A stretch of 64,000 nucleotides of DNA from an uncultured Methylopila sp. (GCA_902168115.1 CABHPB010000009.1:55469-119468), one strand, 5' to 3'; shown: positions 1-9,243, numbered from the stretch's first letter. The notes: generated from the sequence alone by a model not told the origin. Numbers and translations are program-made.

Positions 1-732
1 CAGCCGAGTAACTTCAACGCCCCCGAGCCGGTGACGCGCGCCGCCGTGCTCTACGCCTTTCGCGTGATGGTCGACGACGACATCCCGATGAACGCCGGCT
101 GCCTCCGTCCGATCGGGATCGTCGTGCCCGAGGGATCGATGCTGTCTCCGAAGCATCCGGCGGCGGTCGTGGCCGGCAATGTCGAAACCAGTCAGGCGGT
201 CGTCGACACGCTCTTCGGCGCGCTGAAGGCGATGTCGGCGGCGCAAGGCACGATGAACAACCTGACCTTCGGCGACGACCGGCGGCAGTATTACGAGACG
301 ATCTGTTCCGGCTCTCCCGCCGGCCCCGGCTTCGACGGGACCGACGCCGTCCACGTCCACATGACCAATTCGCGCCTCACCGATCCGGAGATCCTGGAGC
401 AGCGCTATCCGGTCGTGCTGGAGGAGTTTTCGGTCCGGAAGGGCTCCGGCGGGCGTGGAAAATGGTCGGCCGGCGACGGCGTGCGCCGGGTCATCAGGTT
501 CCTCGAACCGATGGACTGCGCGATCCTTTCCGGCCATCGGCGCCTCGCGCCCTTCGGCATGGAGGGCGGCGAAGACGGGCAGACCGGCAGGAATTTCGTG
601 CGCCGGACCAATTGCGGGCTGGAACAACTCGAAGGCTGTGACCAAATCTCGGTCGACGCCGGCGACGCCGTCGTCATAGAAACGCCGACAGGCGGCGGCT
701 GGGGACGCCCCGAGGAGACCCCGAGCTCATGA
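1..732 (+). CDS. Hydantoinase B/oxoprolinase family protein, C-terminal part (5' end outside window)
   Basis: The frame is open from the first base, so the N-terminus lies upstream. The visible part has the features of the HyuB/OplAH-B family: a [11 protein letters not shown] stretch, then NAGCLRPI, the [10 protein letters not shown] block, GTMNN and [11 protein letters not shown]. It ends in the usual glycine-rich tail ([10 protein letters not shown]). Family members open cyclic amides such as hydantoins or 5-oxoproline with ATP, together with an A subunit; which substrate applies here cannot be told. The stop overlaps the panB start (ATGA), so the two are translationally coupled. The A subunit would be expected upstream. 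Confidence 0.85.
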   Translation, partial: QPSNFNAPEPVTRAAVLYAFRVMVDDDIPMNAGCLRPIGIVVPEGSMLSPKHPAAVVAGNVETSQAVVDTLFGALKAMSAAQGTMNNLTFGDDRRQYYETICSGSPAGPGFDGTDAVHVHMTNSRLTDPEILEQRYPVVLEEFSVRKGSGGRGKWSAGDGVRRVIRFLEPMDCAILSGHRRLAPFGMEGGEDGQTGRNFVRRTNCGLEQLEGCDQISVDAGDAVVIETPTGGGWGRPEETPSS

Positions 733-1589
733 GCGTGCATCAACCGGCCCCGGTCGAAGGATCGGGCGCCAAGAAGCCCGTGACGGTGGCGGCCATCCGC
801 AACGCCAAGGGCAAGGATCCGCTGGTCTGCCTCACGGCCTACACGACCCCGGTCGCGCAGGCGCTGGACGAGGCCTGCGACCTGCTGCTCGTCGGCGACA
901 GCCTAGGCATGGTCGTCTACGGGATGGAATCGACCATTCCGGTCACGCTCGACATGATGATCGCCCATGGCGCGGCGGTCGTGCGCGGCTCGAGGCACGC
1001 GCTCGTCGTCGTCGACCTCCCGTTCGGCTCCTATCAGGAAAGCCCGGCGCAGGCCTTCGCCAACGCCGCGCGCATCCTCGCCGAGACCGGCTGCGACGCG
1101 ATCAAGCTCGAAGGCGGCGCGGTGATGGCCGAGACCATCAACTTCCTCACCCAGCGCGGCATCCCGGTGCTCGCCCATATCGGGCTGCAGCCCCAGTCGG
1201 TGAACGCGCTGGGCGGCTACGCCGCGCGCGGCCGCGAGGCGGCGGAGGCCGAATCGATCCTTGCGGACGCCCGCGCCGTCGCCGACGCCGGCGCCTTCGC
1301 GATCGTAGTGGAAGGCGTCGTGGCGCCGCTCGCCGCCCGCGTCACCTCCACGGTCCGCGTGCCGACCATCGGCATCGGCGCCTCGGCGGAATGCGACGGC
1401 CAGATCCTCGTCACCGACGACATGATGGGCATGACCTTCGGCCATGTCCCGAAGTTCGTCCGCCGCTACGCCGACGTCGGAGCGACGATCCGGAGCGCGG
1501 CGGAGGCCTACGCCGAGGACGTGCGCGCCAGGCGCTTCCCGGCGGAAGAGCACCTCTACGGCGCGAAGCCGAAGATCGCGGCGGGGTGA
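729..1589 (+). CDS. panB: 3-methyl-2-oxobutanoate hydroxymethyltransferase
   Basis: PanB transfers a hydroxymethyl group from 5,10-methylene-THF to 2-oxoisovalerate, giving ketopantoate, the first step of pantothenate/CoA synthesis in the cytoplasm. The 286 residues are close to the family length. Visible motifs are [10 protein letters not shown], the metal-binding VGDSLGMV (Asp57), KLEGG, and [15 protein letters not shown]. Further along come [10 protein letters not shown] and IGIGAS near the C-terminal third. The ATG overlaps the stop of the preceding hydantoinase B-like gene. panC is not adjacent, which is not unusual in this group. Confidence 0.95.
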   Translation: MSVHQPAPVEGSGAKKPVTVAAIRNAKGKDPLVCLTAYTTPVAQALDEACDLLLVGDSLGMVVYGMESTIPVTLDMMIAHGAAVVRGSRHALVVVDLPFGSYQESPAQAFANAARILAETGCDAIKLEGGAVMAETINFLTQRGIPVLAHIGLQPQSVNALGGYAARGREAAEAESILADARAVADAGAFAIVVEGVVAPLAARVTSTVRVPTIGIGASAECDGQILVTDDMMGMTFGHVPKFVRRYADVGATIRSAAEAYAEDVRARRFPAEEHLYGAKPKIAAG

Positions 1590-1607
1590 GGCGGCGGCTG
1601 CGGCCGC

Positions 1608-2600
1608 CTACTCGTCGCCCTCCAGGCCTGCATAATCCTCGTCGGGGTTGGGCCATTCCTTGACGATCGAGCCGAACACGTCCGGCAGCTTCTGCTTCGG
1701 AGCGTAGCTGAGCGCGGGCTCCTCGCCGTCCTCGACCGGATAGCCTTCCTCGGAGGCCGGATAGGCCTCCTCGCCCTGACGGCCGGCCGCGCCGTAGCCG
1801 CGATCCTGCGCGCCGTAGCCGTCACGCTCCAGCTGCGGATAGGCCGCCGGGCGATAGGCGCCCTGCCCGCCCGCATAGCCGCCGCCCTCGCCCGTCGACG
1901 GCGCCTGGACCATCGCCGGCTCCGGCTGGACGGGCTTCGGACGGCAGTAGGCGCTGTTGCTGCGCCCGTGGCGGGCGAGATCGAGATGCAGGTGGTTTTC
2001 GTGGAAGCGGTCCGAGCCCGGGCCGAGCACCGTCTTGAACATGCCGCAGGCGCCCGCGTGGACCTCGCGCAGGAAGGCCTGCGCCTCCGGCGTTCCGCGC
2101 CGCCAGTCGTTCAGCACCGAGACCTGGCGACCGTCGGTCAGGATGAAGCCGCCGATGTCGAGGCCGTTGCCGAAGGAGTGCTCCGACATCCGGGCGCCGC
2201 GCTGGTTGTTGCGCGTGCGGCAGCCGTATGACGCCATGTTCTTGATCTCGGCCACGCGCACGCCGAAGCGCGACATGGCCGCCGGCTGGACCACCGCGTC
2301 CATCCAGCGGTTCATCGCCGCCGCCATCGGGCAGCCGAGCCGCGCCTTCGGCGAGACGTAGACGGCGCCTTCCGAAAAGGCCGAGACCTCGAATGGATGG
2401 TCGAGCCCGCAGGTCCCCGGCCCCTCGATCTCCCTGATCGGACGGGTGAAGGAGGTCGGTACGATCTGCTTGGACTTCAGGCAGGCGAGTTCGACCTGGC
2501 CGCGCCACGCCTCGCGCTGCGGCTTCTGGACGAAACCGCAGCCCGAGAGCGTCGCCGCAAGGCAACCCAGCAAGAGGCCGTACGCAACTCTGGTCCTCAT
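1608..2600 (-). CDS. Extensin-like C-terminal domain lipoprotein
   Basis: The N-terminus is a lipoprotein signal peptide with an LSGC lipobox around residue 21, so the product is probably anchored in the envelope. Residues about 40-215 form the bacterial extensin-like C domain. It carries conserved cysteines (GTCGL, LGCPM, YGCR, GACGM), the SEHSFGNGLDIGGF motif and HENHLHLDLARHG. The His/Asp pattern recalls the peptidase M15/VanY zinc fold, so a role on peptidoglycan is often suspected but unproven. The last 110 residues are low-complexity Pro/Gly/Tyr-rich. It converges on panB with an 18-base gap. Confidence 0.85.
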   Translation of the reverse strand: MRTRVAYGLLLGCLAATLSGCGFVQKPQREAWRGQVELACLKSKQIVPTSFTRPIREIEGPGTCGLDHPFEVSAFSEGAVYVSPKARLGCPMAAAMNRWMDAVVQPAAMSRFGVRVAEIKNMASYGCRTRNNQRGARMSEHSFGNGLDIGGFILTDGRQVSVLNDWRRGTPEAQAFLREVHAGACGMFKTVLGPGSDRFHENHLHLDLARHGRSNSAYCRPKPVQPEPAMVQAPSTGEGGGYAGGQGAYRPAAYPQLERDGYGAQDRGYGAAGRQGEEAYPASEEGYPVEDGEEPALSYAPKQKLPDVFGSIVKEWPNPDEDYAGLEGDE

Positions 2601-2768
2601 GACCGCTAGAATGCGACGGTTTCGGTTAAGGACCGGTCAAGGGCGGCGCGTCGAAGAGGGCGCCCGAAAGTCCGAGGCGCCGCGGCGCCGGCCGCCCTTC
2701 CGGGCGCGCCGTCTTTCGGCGATGCTCCGCCCCGAACGCGCGAAGACAACCGAAAAAGGAGACGCGCA

Positions 2769-3371
2769 ATGTCCGACGATCCGAAGACGCTGCTGGAACT
2801 CGCCGGCGCAAATCCCCAGCCTGCCTCGCTGAAGGACGCCGTCCTCGTCGTGATCGACGCCCAGAACGAATATGTCGCCGGGCCGATCGCGCTGCCGGGC
2901 GTCGGTCCCGCGCTCGGGGCGATCGCCGACCTTCTGGCGCAGGCGCGCGCGGCGGGAACGCCGGTCGTCCACCTCGCCCATCGCGCCCCGGCCGGCGTCT
3001 TCGTCGAAGGCACCGAGGGCGCCGAGATCGCGCCGCAGGCCGCCCCCAAGGACGGCGAGCAGGTCTTCAAGAAGGAGCTTCCGAACGGCTTCACCAATCC
3101 GGATTTCAAGCCGGCGCTCGAGAAGTTCGGCCGCAGGAACCTGATCCTGACCGGCTTCATGACGCATATGTGCGTCGACTCGACCGCCCGCGCCGCCGTC
3201 GACCTCGGCTACGGCGTCACGATCGTCGAGAACGCGACCGCGAGCCGCCCGCTGCCCGGCGCCGTCGGCAAGAAGGCCCGGTCGGCGCAGGAGGTCCATG
3301 ACGGCGCGCTGTCGAATCTCGCCGACCTGTTCGCGGTCGTCGTGCCGGACGCGACCGCGCTCGGCCGCTGA
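2769..3371 (+). CDS. Isochorismatase-like cysteine hydrolase
   Basis: A 200-residue protein of the isochorismatase-like hydrolase superfamily. The catalytic triad can be read: Asp30 in VIDAQNEY, Lys101 or Lys102 in FKKELPNGF, and Cys135 in GFMTHMCVDST, the last preceded by the family's cis-peptide segment. Members split amides or related bonds (nicotinamide, N-carbamoyl compounds, biuret); the substrate is not readable here. The start follows an AAGGAG-type ribosome binding site. The gene is monocistronic, divergent from the extensin-like gene and convergent with the next GNAT gene. Confidence 0.85.
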   Translation: MSDDPKTLLELAGANPQPASLKDAVLVVIDAQNEYVAGPIALPGVGPALGAIADLLAQARAAGTPVVHLAHRAPAGVFVEGTEGAEIAPQAAPKDGEQVFKKELPNGFTNPDFKPALEKFGRRNLILTGFMTHMCVDSTARAAVDLGYGVTIVENATASRPLPGAVGKKARSAQEVHDGALSNLADLFAVVVPDATALGR

Positions 3372-3378
3372 GGGCGCG

Positions 3379-3882
3379 TCAGAGCCAGGCGCGCCGGGCC
3401 GCGCCCTCCGCCGAGTCCTGCGCGCCGGCGACGAGCGAGCGCCACAGCAGCCGGTTGGGATCGACCGGCCCCGGCAGGGCCACGCGACCGTCCGGAATGC
3501 GGGCGAAGCCGACGCGCGCATAGTAGGGCTCGTCGCCGACCAGCATCACAAGGCCATGCCCACCGCGCACGGCCGCCTCGAGCGAGGCGCCCAGCAGCGC
3601 CTCGCCGATGCCCCGGCTGCGGAAGGCCGGGTCGACCACCAGCGGCCCAAGCAGCAGAGCGGGAGTCTGGCCGATCTTGATCGGCGACATCCGGTTCGAG
3701 CCGACGAGGAACGTGCCCACCCGCGCGACGAAGGACAGCTCCGCGATCGGCGGCACGCCCTCGCGCAGCCGGTAGGCGGTGCGGGCATAGCGGCCGGGGC
3801 CGAAGGCGCGCTCCTGCAGCCGCTCGATCGCGGGCGCGTCGTCGGGCTGTTCGTGGAGGATGGCGAGCGGAAGGGAGGTCAT
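3379..3882 (-). CDS. GNAT family N-acetyltransferase
   Basis: A 167-residue GNAT acetyltransferase. The acetyl-CoA loop is in the middle (PAFRSRGIGEALLGASLEAA, matching the R/Q-x-x-G-x-G/A pattern), preceded by the beta strand LLLGPLVVDP. It resembles the YhbS-like group that acts on small molecules or protein N-termini; the acceptor is unknown. It lies tail to tail with the cysteine hydrolase, 7 bases apart. Confidence 0.85.
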   Translation of the reverse strand: MTSLPLAILHEQPDDAPAIERLQERAFGPGRYARTAYRLREGVPPIAELSFVARVGTFLVGSNRMSPIKIGQTPALLLGPLVVDPAFRSRGIGEALLGASLEAAVRGGHGLVMLVGDEPYYARVGFARIPDGRVALPGPVDPNRLLWRSLVAGAQDSAEGAARRAWL

Positions 3883-4182
3883 AGAACGCGCCGACGGTCG
3901 GAAGGGACGGAAGACAGGGCCGACCCCGTGCGCCAGGCGCTACGGTTCAGCCGTTCGGCGCGAAAGCGCGCCGCGCGGGGCGTCGTCGGAGAAGGAAGAG
4001 CGCGTCGTTCGTCATGACGGCGCGGCGCATATCACGCGCCGGCCCGCCGCGCCAGCGCGACAACGTTTTGCGGGGGCGCAGTCGCCCGGCTGCGCCGGCG
4101 AGCTTGACCGGGCGCTCCGCCGGAAGGGATGGATGCGAAAGCCCGGCCGCGGACGGCCGGCGCGTTGAGTGGAGATCGCGTG
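3883..4182 (+). other. Intergenic region between divergent genes
   Basis: A 300-base spacer between the GNAT gene (minus) and the glutathione transferase gene (plus). It must hold both promoters, but I see no convincing -35/-10 pair, repeat or coding frame. A GGAG ribosome binding site sits 8 bases before the downstream ATG. Confidence 0.4.
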
Positions 4183-5163
4183 ATGGGACTGCTCGTCGAA
4201 GGGCGCTGGCAGGACAAGTGGTACGACACCTCGAAGTCCGGCGGGCGGTTCGAGCGGCAGGCCTCGCAGTTCCGCAACTGGGTGACGGCCGACGGCGCGC
4301 CCGGGCCCTCGGGCGACGGCAGCTTCAAGGCGGAGGCCGGGCGCTACTGCCTTTATGTCTCGCTCGCCTGCCCTTGGGCGCACCGCACGCTGGTCTTCCG
4401 CAGGCTGAAAGAGCTCGAGGACCTGATCGACGTCATCGTCGTCGATCCGCGCATGGGCGAGGACGGCTGGGTCTTCGGCGCGTTTCCGGGCGCGACGCCG
4501 GACCACGTCAACGGCGCGAAGAGGCTCTACGAGGTCTACCTCAAGGCCGCTCCCGACGCGACGACCCGGGTCACGGTTCCGGTGCTCTGGGACAAGGCTC
4601 GCTCGACGATCGTCTCGAACGAATCCGCCGAGATCATCCGCATGTTCAACACGGCCTTTGACGGCCTGACCGGAAACGCCGACGACTTCTATCCGGCGCC
4701 GATCCGGAGCGAGATCGACGCGGTGAACGCGCGCGTCTACGAGCGCGTCAACAACGGCGTCTATCGCGCCGGCTTCGCAACGTCGCAGGAGGCCTACGAA
4801 GAGGCCTTTCTCGCCCTGTTCGAGGAGCTCGACGCGCTCGACGCGCGGCTCGCCGACCGCCGATTCCTGATGGGCCCGCAGCTGACGGAAGCGGACGTGC
4901 GGCTGTTCACGACGCTGGTGCGCTTCGACCCGGTCTATGTCGGCCACTTCAAGTGCAACCGCCGGCGGATCGCCGACTATCCGAACCTGTCGGGCTACCT
5001 GCGCGACCTCCACCAGCGGCCGCAGTTCCGAGAGACGGTCGATTTCGCGCACATCAAGACGCATTATTACTGGTCGCACCACATGATCAATCCGACCCGC
5101 GTCGTGCCCCTCGGCCCGGCGCTGGACCTCGACGCGCCCCACGATCGCGACCGGCTGGGATAG
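4183..5163 (+). CDS. Xi-class glutathione transferase (glutathionyl-hydroquinone reductase)
   Basis: A 326-residue member of the YqjG/PcpF/ECM4 family, which reduces glutathionyl-hydroquinones with GSH. The N-terminal thioredoxin-like domain carries the active-site CPWAHR motif (SLACPWAHRTLVFR), and the C-terminal all-alpha domain includes FLMGPQLTEADVRLFTTLVRFD. The family signature around YWSHHMINPT..VPLGP closes the protein. I chose the ATG preceded by GGAG; an earlier in-frame ATG would add 18 residues with no family counterpart. It is a single gene, convergent with the next one. Confidence 0.9.
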   Translation: MGLLVEGRWQDKWYDTSKSGGRFERQASQFRNWVTADGAPGPSGDGSFKAEAGRYCLYVSLACPWAHRTLVFRRLKELEDLIDVIVVDPRMGEDGWVFGAFPGATPDHVNGAKRLYEVYLKAAPDATTRVTVPVLWDKARSTIVSNESAEIIRMFNTAFDGLTGNADDFYPAPIRSEIDAVNARVYERVNNGVYRAGFATSQEAYEEAFLALFEELDALDARLADRRFLMGPQLTEADVRLFTTLVRFDPVYVGHFKCNRRRIADYPNLSGYLRDLHQRPQFRETVDFAHIKTHYYWSHHMINPTRVVPLGPALDLDAPHDRDRLG

Positions 5164-5170
5164 CGCCCGC

Positions 5171-6319
5171 TCAGGGCAGCCGCGCCGCGGCGATGCGCGC
5201 GAGGTCGACGGCCCGGCGGCGCGCGTCGGCGTAGAGCGCCTGGTCGCGTTCGCCGCCCGTCACCTTCACCTCGATCGCGATCAGACCCTTTCGGACGCTG
5301 ACGCGGTTATAGTTGTCGACGCCGGCCTCGTCGCCGAGCCCGTCGACCGGCGACAGCGGCCCCAGGACCCTGGTCGAGACGTCGTAGAACTTCTTCGACA
5401 GCTCCGGCGTCGCCGCCACGTTCTTCACGGCGACCTGCGCCTGCTGGAAGGTCGCCTTGCCGGCGGCCTCGGCCGGCTTGCGGACGACGTCGTACTGGCA
5501 GCCGATTGGCTTCGGCAGCGGCTCCTCGCGCGTCTCGCGGCTCTCGAGGCGGATGCGGCCGGTCGTGGCGCGCGGCGGCTTGACGGTCGCGTCGATGAAC
5601 ACCGCACGCATGTCCTCGCCCGTCACGAGCGCGCAGGCGTCGGGCCAGGCCTCGACGCCCGCGACCGCGCGCTTGCGTGTGTCCGGCGGCACGGCCGTCG
5701 CCGCGTTGCGCGCGACCGCCTCCCTGCGATCGACCATGCCGACGCCTTCCTGCCAGCGCGACGCCGCCTGAGCGGCGAGCGCTTCGGCGTTGCGCCGCGT
5801 GTCGTCGGCGTGGATGTCGGCTGAGACGACGAAGATCAGGTCGCCCTTGCGCGCCGTCACCGCCACGGCGCCGGAACGCGTCTCGGCGAAGGCCTCGTCG
5901 CCGACGCCCGGCGCGGGCTCGACCTTGAGCGTGATCTTCGGATCGGCTGCGATCTTCTGCTTCATGTCGCGCATCGAGGCGAAGGTCTCGGCTGCGTCCC
6001 CCGGCTTGTCGCCTCCGAACTTCACGACGGTGAGCGAGAAGAAGCGCGCGACGGTCGCCTGCGAGGTCGCGCTCGGCAGCCTCGCCGAATACATGCAGTT
6101 CTCGGCATACTGGGGCCCACGGGCGATCGGGCTGAGCGTCGGCCCCTTCGAGACGACGGGACTGCCGGGATAGAGCGCCTCGACGTCGGGCTGCGGCATC
6201 AGATAGCAGGCGTCCGGCATGATGGGACGCGTGCCGGAGAGATCCTGGGCGAAGGCGTTCGTGGGCGCTGCGGCGAGGACGATGCACAGCGCCGTCGCTG
6301 TCCGGCGGTTCGGTCGCAT
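5171..6319 (-). CDS. Secreted protein with two copies of one unknown domain
   Basis: A Sec signal peptide ending in AFAQ (about residue 26) marks the product as exported. I do not recognise a named family. The mature part is an internal duplication of a module of about 165 residues. Each copy begins with DAC-x-L...D[VM]-x-A, has a second cysteine followed by x-Y (ENCMYSA and IGCQYDV), contains a G-[VL]-GDEA box and a beta strand pair, and ends in an Ala/Arg-rich helix. The paired cysteines suggest one disulfide per domain. I chose this ATG because it starts the signal peptide; the upstream frame extension overlaps the NUDIX gene. Confidence 0.7.
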   Translation of the reverse strand: MRPNRRTATALCIVLAAAPTNAFAQDLSGTRPIMPDACYLMPQPDVEALYPGSPVVSKGPTLSPIARGPQYAENCMYSARLPSATSQATVARFFSLTVVKFGGDKPGDAAETFASMRDMKQKIAADPKITLKVEPAPGVGDEAFAETRSGAVAVTARKGDLIFVVSADIHADDTRRNAEALAAQAASRWQEGVGMVDRREAVARNAATAVPPDTRKRAVAGVEAWPDACALVTGEDMRAVFIDATVKPPRATTGRIRLESRETREEPLPKPIGCQYDVVRKPAEAAGKATFQQAQVAVKNVAATPELSKKFYDVSTRVLGPLSPVDGLGDEAGVDNYNRVSVRKGLIAIEVKVTGGERDQALYADARRRAVDLARIAAARLP

Positions 6320-6461
6320 TTTTGACGGTCCGGGATTTCGTGAGGTGGATCGAAAGCGCCGGCCGCCGACGGAAAGTCGCTGGGTCGCAACGCGATGGAA
6401 GCAGTTCACGCGGTCAGACCATCGCCGCCGGAACGCCTCGGGGCAAGCCCGAAAGCCGCCC

Positions 6462-6929
6462 TCACCAGCGGCCGTCCGCCTCCGCCCCCTCCAGGGCCTC
6501 GGCCAGCCGGCGGCGCGTCGCGGGCGTCGCGCCCTCCGGGAGCGCATCGGGCGCGAACCAGCCGATTTCGGCGATCTCGCTGTTCGGCTTCGGCTGCGGC
6601 CCCTTCGAAAAGCGCTCGAAGCGGAACAGCGCGACATGGTCGCGGCCGCCGAAGGCGACGTTGAAATGGAGACCGAGCAGCGACGGCCGTCCCTCGGCGA
6701 CGACGCCCGCCTCTTCGACAAGCTCGCGGATCGCGGCGGCCTCCGCCGTCTCGCCGATCTCGACCCCGCCGCCCGGCAGATGCCAGCCGCTCGTATAGGC
6801 GTGCCGGACCAGCAGCACGCGCCCGTCGGCATCGATAGCGAGCGCCCGCACGCCGAGTGTCATGCCCTTGGTCGAGCGCGTCCAGCGCGCCCGCGCCGCA
6901 CGGAAGACTCTCGTCCTTAACCTCGCCAT
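6462..6929 (-). CDS. NUDIX hydrolase
   Basis: A 155-residue NUDIX protein. The complete box is visible as [23 protein letters not shown], matching G-x5-E-x7-REU-x-EE-x-GU. Just upstream is WHLPGGG and, after the box, [22 protein letters not shown] enzymes cleave nucleoside-diphosphate-linked compounds; the substrate cannot be inferred. The start follows GGGAG and gives the short basic N-terminus common in related proteins. The next gene on the same strand starts 142 bases downstream and may be co-transcribed. Confidence 0.88.
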   Translation of the reverse strand: MARLRTRVFRAARARWTRSTKGMTLGVRALAIDADGRVLLVRHAYTSGWHLPGGGVEIGETAEAAAIRELVEEAGVVAEGRPSLLGLHFNVAFGGRDHVALFRFERFSKGPQPKPNSEIAEIGWFAPDALPEGATPATRRRLAEALEGAEADGRW

Positions 6930-7101
6930 GCGGAGGGATCTCCCGGATTTCGAACGACTGTGGTAGAGACCCCGCGCGAATTCGCATAGCGGCCGGGCCT
7001 TTCGACAGGCTCGACGGCCTCTTCGCGGATCGCCACATCTGCCCGGCGGACAGGCCGAGCGCCCGGCGCGGGCGCGGCCTCCGCTCATTTCGAGGACCAT
7101 C

Positions 7102-7227
7102 ATGTTCTGGCTGTTTTCGCTCCGCTCCGGCGCGCTTTCGCGCCTGGCGGCCCTTTCCAACGCGAGCGCGCGCCGTGCGCCGTCCGGAGCCGCGATCGCC
7201 GCGCTCCTGACCTTCTCGCGCGACTGA
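7102..7227 (+). CDS. Possible 41-residue small ORF before a terminator
   Basis: A short ATG-initiated frame encodes a basic, hydrophobic 41-residue peptide beginning MFWLFSLRS. It is preceded by CGAGGACC, a passable ribosome binding site, and is followed 37 bases later by a strong intrinsic terminator. It sits in the 427-base gap between the NUDIX gene (minus) and the metallophosphoesterase gene (plus). The order small ORF, hairpin, T-run resembles a leader-peptide attenuator, but no run of one regulatory codon stands out. It may be non-coding; treat as a candidate only. Confidence 0.3.
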   Translation: MFWLFSLRSGALSRLAALSNASARRAPSGAAIAALLTFSRD

Positions 7228-7264
7228 GGTCCGTGCTTTAAGGGACGGAGCGCTTTGACCGAGA

Positions 7265-7302
7265 CGCCGGCCGCGGACTTCCGCGCGCCGGCGTTTTCTT
7301 TT
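7265..7302 (+). terminator. Intrinsic terminator or attenuator hairpin
   Basis: The arms CGCCGGC-C-GCGGA and TCCGCGC-GCCGGCG form a nearly perfect GC-rich stem with a 2-3-base loop. It is followed directly by TTTTCTTTT. It ends whatever is transcribed across the small ORF upstream and lies 55 bases before the metallophosphoesterase start. Confidence 0.7.
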
Positions 7303-7356
7303 CCGGCCTCGCCGCGACATGGGCGATTCGGCAGTATGCGGCTATAACGCCGCCCG

Positions 7357-8238
7357 ATGACCGTCGTCGCCCATCTCTCCGACCCCCATCTCGGCCCCCT
7401 GCCCTCGTTCAGCGCCTTCGACCTGATGTCGAAGCGCGGGCTCGGCGCGATCAACTACATGCGCCGTCGCCGCCGCTGGCACGACATGCAGGTGCTCGAC
7501 ATGATCGTCGCCGACATCGTCGACGAGGCGCCGGACGCCGTCGCGGTGACGGGCGATCTCACCAATCTCGGCCTCGAAGGCGAGTTCCTGCCGGCCGCGC
7601 TGTTCCTCGGCCGGCTCGGGCCGCCGGAAAAGGTCGCGGCGATTCCCGGCAATCACGACGCCTATGTCCGCAAGGTCTCCGGCGCTCCGGCCCGGGTGTG
7701 GGGCGCGCATATGTCCGGCGACGACGGCCGCGTCGGCTTTCCTTACGTGCGCCGCCATGGGCTCGTGGCGCTGATCGGCCTGTCGTCGGCGGTGGCGACC
7801 TATCCGCTCGCGGCGACCGGCGAGGTCGGCGCGATCCAGCGCGACGCGCTCGGGCCGCTGCTCCGGTCGCTGAAGGACGAGGGGCTGTTCCGCATCGTGA
7901 TGGTGCACCATCCGGTCGCCGAGGACGGCACGCCCTGGCTGCGGCGCCTGCGGGACGCCGCGGAGCTGCGCGAGATCATCGCGCGCGAGGGCGCCGAGCT
8001 CGTCCTGCACGGCCACAACCACGAGCCGGCGCGCGCGGAGATCGCGGGACCCGACAGGCCGACGCCGGTTGTCGCCGTGCCGTCCTGCTCGACGGGCCTG
8101 CTCAGCCACGAGCCGCTGGCGGCCTACAACCTCTATCACGTGACGGGAGAGTCCGGCGCCTGGGCCTGCGAGGGCGTGACGCGCGGTTTTACGCGCGATG
8201 GCGAGATCGCGGAGACGGACCGATTCCAGCTGGCGTGA
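7357..8238 (+). CDS. Calcineurin-like metallophosphoesterase
   Basis: A 293-residue dinuclear metallophosphoesterase. All family motifs are readable in order: HLSDPHLG (D-x-H, residues 7-13), [16 protein letters not shown], a central MVHHPV, and LHGHNHE near the C-terminus. No signal peptide or membrane segment is visible, so it is probably cytoplasmic; relatives act on cyclic nucleotides, UDP-diacylglucosamine or other phosphoesters. The gene stands alone, with a terminator-like hairpin upstream and a composite repeat downstream. Confidence 0.9.
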   Translation: MTVVAHLSDPHLGPLPSFSAFDLMSKRGLGAINYMRRRRRWHDMQVLDMIVADIVDEAPDAVAVTGDLTNLGLEGEFLPAALFLGRLGPPEKVAAIPGNHDAYVRKVSGAPARVWGAHMSGDDGRVGFPYVRRHGLVALIGLSSAVATYPLAATGEVGAIQRDALGPLLRSLKDEGLFRIVMVHHPVAEDGTPWLRRLRDAAELREIIAREGAELVLHGHNHEPARAEIAGPDRPTPVVAVPSCSTGLLSHEPLAAYNLYHVTGESGAWACEGVTRGFTRDGEIAETDRFQLA

Positions 8239-8246
8239 CGTTCATC

Positions 8247-8450
8247 CCTTCTCCCCTAGCAACTCGGCTTTTGCCGAGTTGCGCACTCAAAATGCCTGAA
8301 GTCGGAAACATCCGACTTCAGCTGGGAGAAGGTGGCCGGAGCGAAGCGGAGGTCGGATGAGGGGGCGGCTCCGCTTGGCGGGCCAGTCCAGCCTTATCCT
8401 GAAGCGCCCCCTCACCCTTACCCTCTCCCGCGAGGGGAGAGGGGGATCGG
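8247..8450. repeat. Composite intergenic repeat with nested hairpins
   Basis: An outer inverted pair (CCTTCTCCC / GGGAGAAGG) encloses two perfect hairpins. One has a 10-bp stem GCAACTCGGC with a TTTT loop; the other has an 11-bp stem CTGAAGTCGGA with an AACA loop. After the outer arm comes TGAGGGGGCG, which pairs with CGCCCCCTCA 40 bases later, and then a closing hairpin CCCTCTCCC-GCGA-GGGGAGAGGG. The CTTCTCCC...GGGAGAAGGTGGC core is a widespread proteobacterial intergenic repeat; the two inner hairpins look like an insertion into it. It separates convergent genes and could act as a terminator. Confidence 0.75.
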
Positions 8451-8471
8451 AGGCGTCGCGCCAGCTGCTCT

Positions 8472-9140
8472 TCAGAGCGGGATGAGCCCCTTCGCCACCG
8501 CCATGATGGCGGCGATCACCACGACGCCGCCGATGGCCGCGCCGACCACGAAGGCGGCAAAGAGCTTCAGCAAGCGACCCCATCCCGTGCTGCGACGCGT
8601 CTCGACGGCGGAGACAGGCGTTGCGATCGTTTCTGTCGCCGGCGCCGCGGCCTGAACGACGGGTCTCGGCGGCGCCGGGCTGCGTTCCATGGCGAGCGAG
8701 GCCATCCCCGCCAGCCTGTCGTCGTCGGCGAGCAGACGCTCGCGCTCGATCAGCCGGCGAGCGACATAGGCGGTGACCGCCTCGACGATCGGATCGAGCC
8801 GATCGCTCTCGGCGATCGTGGAGCGACCATAACGACCGTCGCGCATGAAGCGATAGGTTCGCTTGTCGCGCCCCATCTCGACGAACGACACCATGTCCAC
8901 GAACAAGCGCGGCCGGTCTCCGGGCACGAGGCCGAGGTCGAAGATGTCGACCTCGCGCGGCGTCTGGGCGAACACCGGCTCCAGCTCCTCGTGCAGCAGC
9001 GCGAGTCGGGCGATCTCGGCGTGGCGCAGGCCGACCACGACGTCGGTCTGCTCGGCCGCCTCCGCCCGCGCGCGGCGCAGCGCCTCGCGCAGGGCGCCGC
9101 CCTGCCCCGCCGTCTCGTCCGGGTCCGTCCTGTCCAGCAT
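8472..9140 (-). CDS. Conserved-looking protein with C-terminal membrane anchor
   Basis: A 222-residue protein I cannot assign to a named family. Residues about 15-140 are charged and helical with a short beta segment (FVDMVSFVEMGRDKRTYRFMRDGRYGR). A Pro/Ala-rich linker follows at about 155-185. The protein ends in one hydrophobic helix rich in Gly, Val and Ile (about 198-216) with almost nothing behind it, so it is probably a tail-anchored cytoplasmic protein. I placed the start at MLDRTDPDE; the longer open frame upstream overlaps the rpsD promoter and lacks support. Confidence 0.6.
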   Translation of the reverse strand: MLDRTDPDETAGQGGALREALRRARAEAAEQTDVVVGLRHAEIARLALLHEELEPVFAQTPREVDIFDLGLVPGDRPRLFVDMVSFVEMGRDKRTYRFMRDGRYGRSTIAESDRLDPIVEAVTAYVARRLIERERLLADDDRLAGMASLAMERSPAPPRPVVQAAAPATETIATPVSAVETRRSTGWGRLLKLFAAFVVGAAIGGVVVIAAIMAVAKGLIPL

Positions 9141-9243
9141 GCCGACAATCTTAGCGGTTTTGGGCGATGGACGGGAGTCGGCGCGGACGGTGCGACGGAG
9201 CGCGCTCCACCGCTCTCTTTGCGGGCGGCGGGCGGCCCGCGCG

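Noticed and set aside
2676..2689. Perfect palindrome GGCGCCGCGGCGCC before the cysteine hydrolase
   Set aside because: Only G and C, common by chance at this base composition, and no promoter or T-run is associated.
6320..6832. Upstream extension of the duplicated-domain secreted protein
   Set aside because: It overlaps the NUDIX gene in another frame and would bury the signal peptide.
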